DNA of 64,000 nt, taken from contig JAKSXM010000150.1 of assembly GCA_022575985.1 (NCBI GenBank), forward strand, positions 1 through 64,000. The letters are read 5' to 3'. Positions 1 through 10,242 of this stretch are shown one piece after another. Both the position numbers and the translations under genes were made by a program. Source of the DNA: Anagrus nilaparvatae (Eukaryota > Arthropoda > Insecta > Hymenoptera > Mymaridae). The notes beneath the pieces are model-generated. The model ran no database searches. It saw nothing but the letters and a program-made list of their open reading frames with translations, and had not been told where the DNA came from. Position 1 is the first letter of the stretch, and each line of letters starts with the position of its first letter.

Positions 1-447
1 GGCGGCGGATGTTGCGGTAAGAGACAGTTAAATTTTACGTTTATCGTTTTATGTACTTGTATAATAGTCCAATACTATGGACAGTCTGCCCTATTGGCCT
101 CTGGTTACCTCTATAATAGTCAATATATAGACTCTAAAATTTTATGATTTTATATTTACACATGTATGCTATAAACTATATATTAAATGTATTTTATCCT
201 GCGTATATAATATGCACGCCTATATGTGAAATTTTAGTTTAAAATACGATGGTTTATGGTTCTAAATACGATTTTATAGACATTTTATTCACGCTTTATA
301 ATGTAAAGCTTCATGAGTATATTTGTAAATGAAAATAAATATTTAAAGCTAAAATAAAAACGTTTATATGTGGGAGAAAGATAGAAATAAAAATGCATAA
401 AACTGGGCTTTAAATGTGAATTTTGATAACGATAATAATTATTATTA
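1..447. other. A/T-rich DNA, no gene seen
   Basis: Apart from a GC-rich start (GGCGGCGGATGTTGCGG) I see only A/T-rich sequence without open frames or clear repeats. Confidence 0.6.
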
Positions 448-691
448 TACACGCAAAAAAAACAATAGTAAAATTAACCTCAACGAATTTAGTAAACAAA
501 AATTAATAAATATTGGTAAATATAACCCAAAAAATTAGTAAATTCTACTAAAAAAATTGAAGTTTTAGTTTTATAAACAAATTTTTATTAGTGAATTTTA
601 CTAAAAATTTATAGTGACTTTTAACCACACTGAACTTAGTAAACACAATCGTTATTCTTGGTTATATTTACTAATTTTTTATATGCGTGTA
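448..691. mobile_element. Small MITE with CACGCA ends and TA target duplication
   Basis: The sequence runs TA|CACGCAAAAA to ATATGCGTG|TA, so the outer six bases match in inverted orientation and a TA dinucleotide flanks both sides, as in Tc1/mariner-type insertions. Inside, GGTAAATATAACC and TTGGTTATATTTACTAA form a second inverted pair. It is noncoding and too short to be autonomous. Confidence 0.5.
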
Positions 692-861
692 GAGTTATAA
701 ATTACAAATTTATAAACAAAACGGTATTTAAATAGTTTATTTTTTTTTATACCCTGTATGTAGGGATTTTGTATGAGGCTGAGTACTGTGCCCTTATCTG
801 CCTGAGTAAGTATTTTGTGATGTAGTGTGTAAATGTAGTGTTTTTGTGTAATTTGTGCTGT

Positions 862-1315
862 ACCCATGGTCCAGGAGGTGCACGAATCTTCTCCAAACCC
901 CCACGCCGCACAGTGTGCAGAATCAATCAAAAATCTACTGACTCCGTAAAATTTTATTTTTTCACCCATTTTTTTTTTTTTAAATCCTTCGTATACTATC
1001 CTACTCTTATGGAACCCTGCTACTTTTTCAAATTTTCACATTTTAAATTCACCCCTTATACATTGGTGTATACGCAAAAATTGCATTCACAGGGTTAATA
1101 AGTTTATTTGCATTTAAAAAAAAACCTTGTTTATGGACACTATTGCCTTTTTCTTGAGTCAAAGAGTAAAAATTTTTAAAAAGTAGCAGGTTCCCATAAA
1201 AGTAGGATAGTATACGAAGGATTTAAAAAAATAAGTGGGTGAAAAAATTAAATTCTAAGAAGTCAGCAGATTTTTGATTGAATTGGCACAATGTGCGCCG
1301 GCTTATAGTGCCCTG
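862..1315. repeat. Imperfect inverted repeat (arms about 150 bp)
   Basis: The left arm (about 862-1035) is matched in reverse by the right arm (about 1175-1315). Shared segments include AAATCCTTCGTATACTATCC with its complement GGATAGTATACGAAGGATTT, GTAGCAGG with CCTGCTAC, and the AATCAAAAATCT block near 930 and 1275. The two short open frames that cross the arms are by-products of the palindrome. It is probably a foldback or MITE-like element. Confidence 0.7.
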
Positions 1316-1454
1316 GAAGCACTTTCGGATGCGCTGTCTACATAATGCCGGGTTTTATCCCTTAATTTAACATTATGCGGATGCCTCAATTCTAGAACCC
1401 ACGGTACAACAACATTAAGAATTTATCTCAAAGAAAAAAACTTAATGCTGATAT

Positions 1455-1519
1455 AGTCGGGAATTGAACCACGGACCTATAGGTCCGAAGTCCAACGCCC
1501 ACAGAGCTACTGAGGCTCT
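1455..1519 (-). pseudogene. tRNA-Arg(TCG)-like sequence, degenerate; possible SINE head
   Basis: On the minus strand this reads GCCTCAGTAGCTCTGTGGG, then an anticodon arm with loop CTTCGGA (anticodon TCG), then GGTTCAATTCC. The last matches the B-box consensus, and TAGCTCTGTGGG resembles an A box. The D arm is several bases short, and neither the acceptor nor the T stem pairs well. It is therefore a tRNA pseudogene or the Pol III promoter head of a tRNA-derived SINE whose body would run toward lower coordinates. Confidence 0.55.
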
Positions 1520-1837
1520 TATTTGTTTTTTTAACGTTTCATCAACAATGGTGACATCTTCAGAATTATAAATAATACAGGTTAAGGTAATCTATGATCA
1601 ATAAGTAATAGATGTTATGTATGATAACGTATCAGTCAAAATAATAACAGCAGAATTTTATTTAAAATAACGAAAATAATACTATGAAATGAAATATAAA
1701 AATAATTTGTACTGTTTTTTTAGCTTGCATAATAATAAGTATAATGTTTTTAATAATAATGAAATAAAAAACTCTGTAACAACATGCTTGGATGCCACAT
1801 GATTCAAAATATTTTAAATTTAAATATTTGATGCGGG

Positions 1838-3040
1838 TAATGAAGAGCTACCTAAGTGACCGAGTACTTTTCTACGAGGCTCTTTAAGGAAAAAGCAGTA
1901 GGCGCAGCTCAAGGTTCGGTACTGGGACCTGACCTATGGAACCTTTCGTATGTTGATATCCTGGGGTTGGAGCTAGCAGATGGCTGCTTTATGATAAGCT
2001 ATGTGGATGATATTGACCTCGTGATTACAGCAAGGAGCGTGCAACAGACGCAGAACAACTTGAATATCTGCATGGTAAATACAAGCATATGGATGGAAGA
2101 GCATTGGAGATAATTCTAAACACGAAGCTGAACTACTGGGAGCACATTTCTCAAGGGGCCCAAGAAGGCAGCTACCACGACATGAACGGCCCGAAGTCCA
2201 GAAAGAGGAAACTACTAATGTCCGTAACTCACTCCATCCTATAGTATGGAGCAGAAATTTGGGGGGAGGCAATAGAGAAGGATATCTTTGCGAAAGTCAT
2301 GATAGTGCAGAGGCAAGGTGCTCTTAGAGTTTCTTGCATGTACAGGACTGTCTCGGAAGCGGCAGTTCTTGTTATTGCCGGAATAATCCCAATTGCAAAT
2401 ATAGGGAAATGTGCGTACAGGACTGTCTTGGAAGCGGCAGTTCTTGTTATTGCCGGAATAATTCCAATTGCCATTCCAATTTACATATTGGCTCAATCTG
2501 CTCAATGGCAAATCTCCTTGCCAGAGAACATAAACTCATACACGACAGGAAGAATGAGGGAAACCCTGATCTTATTAAAGCGGATAATAGGAAAGCTTCA
2601 GTGCTGGAGTGGCAAAAGCTCTGGGAGGACCGCGCAGACAGCGCATGAAACAGGCGTCTCATAAAAGAGGTTGCACCTTGGACCCAGAGACGACACGGAG
2701 AAATAAACAACTTACTGACCAAGTTCCTCAGTGGTCACGGGCTTTTCCAGTCTTATCTCTTCAGAATGAGGAAGTTTTTAAGCCCTGAATGTATGTTCTC
2801 TTCTGACAAACAAGACGACGCGTGTCATACGTTTTTTGACTGTGACCTCTTGACGACTAAAAGGATAACGTTGGAGGCAGAGATCGGTAAAATTACGCCT
2901 GATAACATAGTTGGAAAAATTATCCTAAAAGAGGAATTATGGAACACTGTGGCAAAGTACGTGGAAGAAATTCTGCGAACTAAAAAGCTATTGACGACAC
3001 CCTAATTAGGAGCCGTGTGTAGGAGCAGTCGAGATAGATG
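1838..3040 (+). pseudogene. R1-clade non-LTR retrotransposon fragment (RT and C-terminus)
   Basis: A degenerate 3' part of an R1-type ORF2. It starts in the palm of the reverse transcriptase (SYLSDRVLFYE, then after a +1 shift GAAQGSVLGPDLWN). The catalytic box appears as YVDD where R1 elements usually have YADD. Thumb-like sequence follows (LLMSVTHSILYGAEIW; YRTVSEAAVLVIAGIIPIA), then the C-terminal region with LSGHGLFQSYL and the Cys/His cluster DACHTFFDCDLL. Several frameshifts and a TAG make it non-functional. The endonuclease and first half of the RT are missing. The segment at 2341-2490 contains an in-frame tandem duplication. Confidence 0.85.
2341..2490 (+). repeat. 75-bp in-frame tandem duplication inside the R1 fragment
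   Basis: TACAGGACTGTCT begins at 2341 and again at 2416. Both copies read YRTV.EAAVLVIAGIIPIA in the same frame (25 codons each) and differ by only a few bases, so the duplication is younger than most of the decay around it. Confidence 0.9.
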
Positions 3041-4489
3041 GAGAATTTGCCTAACAAGGCAGAAGGAGTAGACGGTATTAACGCTAGAGTCCTGAAAATT
3101 TTAACTGATTACATCTCGTATTCCCTTGCCTCATATAATAAATCTTTGCATACACAAGAACATATGGCCTCAAAGCTTGAAAGAATTTGAAATTGTTCCT
3201 AATATCTGGGAAAAGGGAAAATGTCAGCAACTATCGCCCTATCTCTCTGATCTTCAATTTAGCTAAGGTTCTTGAAAAAATCATCTACAATAGGCTTATC
3301 GACTTCATAAAAGAAAATAACATCATAGCAAACAAGCAATATGGCTTTGTTAAAGGGTTAGGTAATAAAGAAGCACTTACTGAACTTACTGATATACTGT
3401 ATAATGGATTTAATGAAAACAGAGCAGCAATAGTAGCCTTTATTGATTTATCTAAAGCATTTGACACCGTAGACTATAATATTCTACTACAGAAATTAAA
3501 TAGGTATGGATTTAGAGGTAAAATACTAGAACTCTTACAAGATTATCTAAGAAAAAGAATTCAAAGAGTGAAGTATCAAAAAAACTTAAGTTAACCAAGC
3601 ACAATAACAACTGGTGTACCACAAGGGCACCATACTTGGGCCAATACTATTCGTACTCTACATCAACGATTTACTTGATAAATACAACTTTGTCATATCA
3701 TATGCAGATGACACGACAATAATAAGTATTGATAGTACCTGGGACTCAACAAAAAAACTGATGAATACAAGATTGAATCAGGTAATGGTTTAATATAATA
3801 AACTAACAGTTAATATCAGCAATACTGTGTACATGACCTTCGGAAGCTATGCAGACAGCGTGCCCAAGGAAGATCTCAACTTAAAAATCAATGGCATAAA
3901 AATTAACAGAGTTAAGACCTTCAAATACTTAGGTGCCGCTATAGACTATAATTTGAAATGGGACTCACATATTAAAAATATCCTAAAAAAACTCAGATAT
4001 TTTCTATACTTATTATATAAGCTAAATCACATTGACAAAAAAAATCAAGCATGGTTATGTATTACACCTTTTGCCGCAGTATCTGGACCTATGGAATAAC
4101 TGCCTGGGGTGGTGCTTACAATAAAGAAACAAGCTCATTACAAAAATTATTAGATAGTGTACTAACCAAGTTACCTGAATTAAAAGCCAAAGTGCTCGAT
4201 GTAAAAGACATGTTTATACTAAATTCATTAATTCATAACTATGAAACTCTCTCATATAATTATAAAAATTCTCAGAGTTGGACAAGAAATAAAAGTATAC
4301 GAATACCTATAACATTAACAAGGAAATTTATAAAAAAAGCAGTTACTATAATGCCTGAATACAATATAATAAATTAAATCATGACTTAAAATCCATCAAC
4401 GATTTAACTTCAACACCAAAAAACATCAAGAAAATAAGAAAAAAGAAACATAGAAATCATTATCTCAACACGAATAATAAATGAACGAT

Positions 4490-4918
4490 CACTGTAAAAA
4501 GTAACTTCCTTATATTAACAAAAAAAATTAGAAAATTTTCGAAAAATTAGTAAATTTTCAAAAAAAATTGTAAATATTCGAAAAAAAATCGTAAATTTAC
4601 TAAATTTAGTATATTATCGAAAAATTCGAGAATTCTCGATTTTTTTTTGTGAATTCATAAGAAAAATTGATAATTTACAATTTATTTTGGAAAATTTACA
4701 AAAAATAGTCGTAAATTTACGAAAAATATTTGTGAATTTGCAACTTTTTTCGTAAATCCACAAAAAAAAATCGAGATTTCTCGAATTTTTCGATAATATA
4801 CTAAATTTAGTAAATTTACGATTTTTTTCGAATATTTACAAATTTTTTTGAAAATTTACTAATTTTTCGAAAATTTTCTAATTTTTTTGTTAATATTAGG
4901 AAGTTACTTTTTACAGTG
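4490..4918. mobile_element. CACTG-ended palindromic MITE, copy A (429 bp)
   Basis: Begins CACTGTAAAAAGTAACTTCC and ends with the reverse complement, GGAAGTTACTTTTTACAGTG. The interior is built of short TTCGAAAA and AAATTTAC motifs arranged as a near-complete palindrome. It has inserted in the 3' UTR of the Jockey/CR1-type element. CACTG ends suggest the CACTA/Mirage/Chapaev group, but no clear target duplication is visible at this copy and no transposase is present. Confidence 0.85.
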
Positions 4919-5520
4919 ATTATATAGAATTATTGTTATTATTATAAAAATTGACAGTATATTATTTAAATAATTAAAATATAAATATAAACTATAATGA
5001 ATATGATTAAATTGTTAATTAGTTTTTATTTGACATGTAATTATTTACAATTACTAATTTAACTACAATTACTAAAGTTATTATTTATAGAAATTTTATT
5101 CTTAAATTTTAAAATTGTATAACTTCATTTTATCTCTCTACATTTAAATTAATATAATATAATTAAATTATATTAGTGTAAGCTGGTCTTATCATTTTAA
5201 AAAATGGCTTCAAAATCTACATAATGTAATCATATAATAGTCTCAAATTATCGTTTTATATTAAATTTATGTATTATCCTAAATTATTATTATTTCATTA
5301 ATTGAAAAGTATTATTGAATACCTATTTTTATCAAAATTTATATTAAATACTTATATTGTTAACTAATTGTATCTTTTCTTATTGTAATTTTAATAATTT
5401 TTATATACAATTGCATTAGATATGTAAACTTTTGACTTAAGGCCCAAGTACAGACGAAAGTCTCTTGGGGTTGTGGTGTTTTCACCATGATTTGTATGTA
5501 TTTTACACCTTGAAATAAAA

Positions 5521-5549
5521 TAAACTATAAACTATAAACTATAAACTAT
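5521..5549 (+). repeat. (AAACTAT)n 3' tail of the non-LTR element
   Basis: Four tandem heptamers follow a spacer ending CCTTGAAATAAAA. Short simple-repeat 3' tails instead of poly(A) are typical of CR1- and I/Jockey-type elements, and here the tail marks the 3' terminus. Confidence 0.8.
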
Positions 5550-8500
5550 GTATAAATTTATTACCAGAACCCTAGCACAAATAGGCTTACCTATCTCTTA
5601 GGGATATATGTATTATAAATGTATATTTTACCTGGTTAAATAAATTAAAAAAAAAAAAAAATATAATATAAAGTAATTAAATAAAACCACAAACTGAACA
5701 TCAATTTATGTATTTTGATCTAAGCTTCGAAATCTTTTATACATACTACATGAATGCATATCCGGTTGCAGAATATGCGGAATACAGCTATATAATATTT
5801 AAAACTATTTACTGTTTCTATCCAAAAAGATTCAATGCATACACTGTATAAAATTCCTACATACACTGTATCAAATTATTTATGAGCATAATAATAAATT
5901 TAGTTATACGGAAATTATATTTTGTACAATTAGGGCACTAAAAATTTTTAAGAATTAACAAAAAAATTTCCAAGAACATTTCGGATCCATAGATCTAATA
6001 AAAAATGACAGGCATTCACTATATAACTTACAAAGGGAGTGTCAACTATTTAGTAACCCGATATGCTTCTGACTTTCAGAATAGGTTGAGTTAGTTAAAA
6101 AAATATCCCACATTCTTTCAATTTATCTGAATGGGCCTCCTTGTCCAAGAAACTTGACCCCTTCAGCAGGGTTCTATGCTGTATAGGGTTTTTCAAGCTA
6201 TCTTCTAAATGGCACTGCTAGATTTTAAGTCAAATGCATAAGCCAGTTGGACTTAAATACCTTCGAGTTAGTCTCATTTTTTGTGTGTCAATGACAACTT
6301 TTGATTCCCGTAAATTTTTATCGATAACTCTTTTACCATTGTACAAAGTAAACCAAATGATTATATTTCGCCAAAAATGGCCAATTTTTAAAATGCTGCC
6401 AAATTATAATTTTTGTTTAATCAGGGTTTTATAGGTCTGCAAACTCCTAGTTTTGAAAATTTGTTTATTTGCCTATTTTTTATCATTTTTTTTTAGACAT
6501 GAAAAGTTTTTCACCCCTGTATTTAGGATATTTTTAAGGGTTCTAGGTGAAAATTAATGTCAGATTCTGAAAGAGCATGAAATCTTACTATAAGGATGAA
6601 CTTTTTATCCACTTATCTACACGGAAATATACTTATTTTTGCTCATTTCCAAAACTCTCCGCCCCGGCGTTAATGAGTTAAATTACGCTTCTTATAGATA
6701 TTGTAATATTCAAAATTTAAAAATAAATTTAATTAAATAAAGTAAAAATAAAAGTTTTATTTTTGTTGAATAAACTCTTATTCAATTATCTAACATGTAT
6801 TTTGATATTTAAATTTTTACTCTTTGAAATAAATAGCAGAAAATCTTAAATTAATTTTTCTTTTACGTGAATTTGACATTACAATAAAACTGAACTTCTT
6901 TCGAGGATAAAACATTTCAAGATTACTATTTAATTACATTTTTTCATAAAAGTCCTTTATCCTATAAAAAATATAATATCCAAATCTTGAAAAAGTATAA
7001 TGACACTTTTACAAAACTTTTAAGAAACTTATAGTTAATGTTGTCAGTTTCTGAACACGTACAATTGTTAGATCAAAGTAAAAAAGATTTTCTCTCTAAA
7101 CTCAATTTATTTTTCTTTTTTTTATTTTCTCAATCTTCTTTTTTTATCGCTGTAAACTTGTATTATCCACAATCGTCTACCCGCTTTATTCTTTGTAATG
7201 TGCAAGTAGCACGTAATTTCTTGACTGTAACCTTAATTGGTCTCTCTTTGAAGAACTTTTAAGCAGCTAAACCCGAAATAGTCAGATTAATATTTACTAA
7301 TATATAATACGATCTTACATATACAGTATATACACATATATGTATAATACACATCATTCACTTTTGTATTAATATTAATACGTCTTAAGCTCGTATAGAG
7401 TATCTTACCGAGAAATTGGAAACCAATTAAATCTTGGTACACTTCGGTACCTGAAAATTGATTGGCTAAGAACCAAAGCGCACCGATAGTATACCAGCAT
7501 TTGTCATGATCTTTAGCTGGCCTTTTAAACTAAAGAAGATATTTTGCTTATACCCTGGTCTTATTGTAAGTGAGCAGTCTTTATATATGTACTCGTCAGT
7601 CTGGTTTTTCAGATCTCAAGTTATTACCTATGGTACTTAAAAAAAAATTGACAAAATTAAGAAAATAAGGATAAATAAGAAAAAATTACAATTTTTTTTT
7701 TTTTAATAAAAATTAGCATATAATTCGAATAATATGAAATAAAAAATTTCTTACAAAGTTTTATCCATATACACATTCGATATTTATTATATACGAATAT
7801 TATTTAATCATATTTTAAATTATGTATATAAATCGTGTGCTTAAAACACGTACAAAAAAATATACGCATTCTTATAAAAAATATAAAAATGCAAATATTT
7901 ATTATTATGGTATAAGTTATTTTTTTTTTATTTATAAAAATTTATTATTAAATAACCAAAAAAATGATAATAAAATTCCTTATTTTGAGGTCTGAGTAGC
8001 AATAAATTATGGTTAGTATTATGCATTAGTTTTTATGCAATTTTTTTTAAAATAAATAAATAAATAAATGAAAAAATGAATTTTTTTTAATGTAAGAATA
8101 AATAATTTTTTCTAAAAAAGATGATATTTTTTAAATAATTTAAAATTAAAGTTAAATAATATAGTTAATACAAAAGACAAATAACATAATTTGAATAAAA
8201 GAATTTTTCTAATTTTTAAAAACCTAAATTTTGTCCATTTTAAAATTTACTTATTTTATTTCGCCTTGCCATATACAACTTAAATTAAATTCATAAATAC
8301 AATAATATTTAATAAACAAACATACACAAAAAATTATAAAAATTACCACACACACACACAATTAATTAATATTGGATAACAAGTTTAAAAAAAAAAATTA
8401 ATAAATTATTACATGATTATTATTTTGATAAAAGTAAGGGAGAAAGAAAAAGTTTTGTTAAATTTATTTATATAAATTAGATAATAAGTTACATTTAACA

Positions 8501-9858
8501 ATATTTAAATACACAGTTAAGAGTTTATCAACATGAATTTTTAAGCAGTTGCAATAAATATTGCTATGCAGGTATTTAAGCAAATACTAGAAAATTCAAG
8601 CAGAGTAATCCAACAGTGTTTTATATAGGCTGAAATCTGAATTGTTTTGATTGATTGGGAGACGAAATTTTAAACGTGAAGTACTCGTTGTTACCCTGGT
8701 TTATTCTAAGCCATATAAACTTTCAAAAATACAATTTTCTATTCTCTTTTTGTATCTGCAATTTTATTTAAGAAGCTGTATTAAATTAGTTAAAAATTGA
8801 CACTCAATTTAAGTAATTATTGTAAATAATATTTTTTCAAATTTTCGACTATTTTCGGGCAAAAATTTTAGCATCAAACTAAAACTTTTGCTGAAAAAAT
8901 TTTTAAAAAAGAAAATATTTTTTTCAAAAAAAATTGTAAGACACAAAAAATAAGATCCAAAACTACTAGACTAACAAAGTATAATTCATATTTAAAATAT
9001 AATCACTAAATAAAACAATTCAGATTTCTACCCAGATAAAAACAAAAACCCTAATTAAACGAATAAATAAAAACGTACTACTAAGCAAACATTTACAAGA
9101 AGTATCTTAAAATTGACTGATTACTTTCTTTTAAATATTTACAAAAATAAAAAAAAATCAAAAAAAAAAAAATTAAAATACTTTTTTTTTAGATTTAGAA
9201 AAATCTTCTTTCACTCTCACTTTTATTCATATTTTTATATCTCTTTCTTCTAACCCTCTTTGTATTTATATATATTTTACATACATATTATGCACACATT
9301 TAATAATTTTAAATAATAATAATTTGTATACATAAAAAAATATTTTTTTTTCTTTATTTTATACTTCATCCCCTGCATTCGATCTCTCAAACGTTCCTTA
9401 AGTCATATCCAATATTTACAATTATATAAGGAATAAACTATTACTATTGCAGAACGTCGAGAGGGAATATGTAAAAGGTAATATATAGTATAACAAACTC
9501 TGACATAGACAGACATTTATACAGGGTAAATATGTATAATATAGAAAAAAAGAGAGAGAGAGAAAGAATAAGAGCTTTTTTCTCATTACAAATGTTATTG
9601 ATTTAAACCAAGAGGGATCAAAAATATTGAACCCTAACATATTGTATGGGATTTTTTACTTGTGCTTTGCACTAAGAATTCAAAAATATTGTTTTTTTAA
9701 ATGAGATAAAGAAGAAATTCACTGATCTTAAAACGTTTTTTTCTTTACAATGGCTTTAATGAAATTTTTCTTCTTGTTTTTATCCCTCTTTAATAGGTAT
9801 ATTTTTTTTGAATTTGATTTTTATCTCTGTATTTGTAATAAATACATTAAAATTTCCT
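5550..9858. other. A/T-rich intergenic DNA, no gene seen
   Basis: Contains a poly(A)-like run near 5648 and a short CA run near 8346. The 5900-6650 part is slightly less A/T-rich and may be an old repeat. Open frames are short and rich in Phe, Lys and Asn. The right end is probably 3' UTR of the ZP gene. Confidence 0.6.
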
Positions 9859-10242
9859 TCAATTAGCAACTTTAACGAGTTCTGGATTTTCTGTAACATA
9901 AGCAGGATGTATAAAACCTAATCCTATACTAGCATTTTTACGATCAATAGCACGAACTCTAACAAATAAAAATGCAGCGACTAATGATGCAACAATAATA
10001 ACCAATAATAACATAACTAAACCACCAACGAATCCTGGTAATGACATGCAAATTGTTTCTGGATCTGTTCTTATACTTGCATCTTGTACAACTACTGTTG
10101 TGTCATTGTCTGTTGAACTTTGTCCAAGTGCAAAGTTTACGTCACCTGGGGCTACTACTTGAATTATTCTTGATGTGTTTACGTCTGTCATTTCTTGAGC
10201 TGCACGTTTGTATACGTGAGATACGACTACGTGGAAAGTATC
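9859..10242 (-). CDS. ZP gene coding exon 5: juxtamembrane region, transmembrane helix, tail
   Basis: Residues 509-635 and the TGA stop at 9861-9859. The acceptor is TTTTCTTTAG before GATACTTTC, so the exon starts upstream of the Met526 codon. Residues about 579-602 (FVGGLVMLLLVIIVASLVAA and onward) form one clear transmembrane helix. It is followed by RVRAIDRKN and a short tail ending ENPELVKVAN. The 3' UTR runs toward 9350, but I could not fix a polyadenylation site. Confidence 0.92.
   Translation of the reverse strand, partial: DTFHVVVSHVYKRAAQEMTDVNTSRIIQVVAPGDVNFALGQSSTDNDTTVVVQDASIRTDPETICMSLPGFVGGLVMLLLVIIVASLVAAFLFVRVRAIDRKNASIGLGFIHPAYVTENPELVKVAN

Larger units (their letters stand above)
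3045..5549 (+). pseudogene. Jockey/CR1-type non-LTR retrotransposon, 5'-truncated
   Basis: Reverse transcriptase from its N-terminal part (AEGVDGINARVLK), through YRPISLIFNLAKVLEKIIY and AFIDLSKAFDTVDY, to the frameshifted GVPQG and ILGPILF block. The catalytic SYADDT near 3700 is followed by FKYLGAAIDYNLKWDSHI and WTYGITAWGGAY. A stop near 3592, an extra G near 3625, a TAA near 3792 and a shift near 4050 inactivate it. Coding sequence ends near 4376. The 3' UTR contains a MITE (4490-4918) and ends at a heptamer tail of TAAACTA units at 5521-5549. It directly abuts the R1 fragment. The exact clade is uncertain. Confidence 0.82.

Noticed and set aside
679..1098. 96- and 86-codon open frames on opposite strands
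   Set aside because: They overlap each other across a long inverted repeat, and the peptides show no family features.
2229..2722. Minus-strand frames over the R1 fragment
   Set aside because: Antisense shadows of the plus-strand RT; the duplicated peptide is just the 75-bp duplication read backwards.
8340..8365. Short CA run
   Set aside because: Only about eight dinucleotides, ordinary simple sequence.
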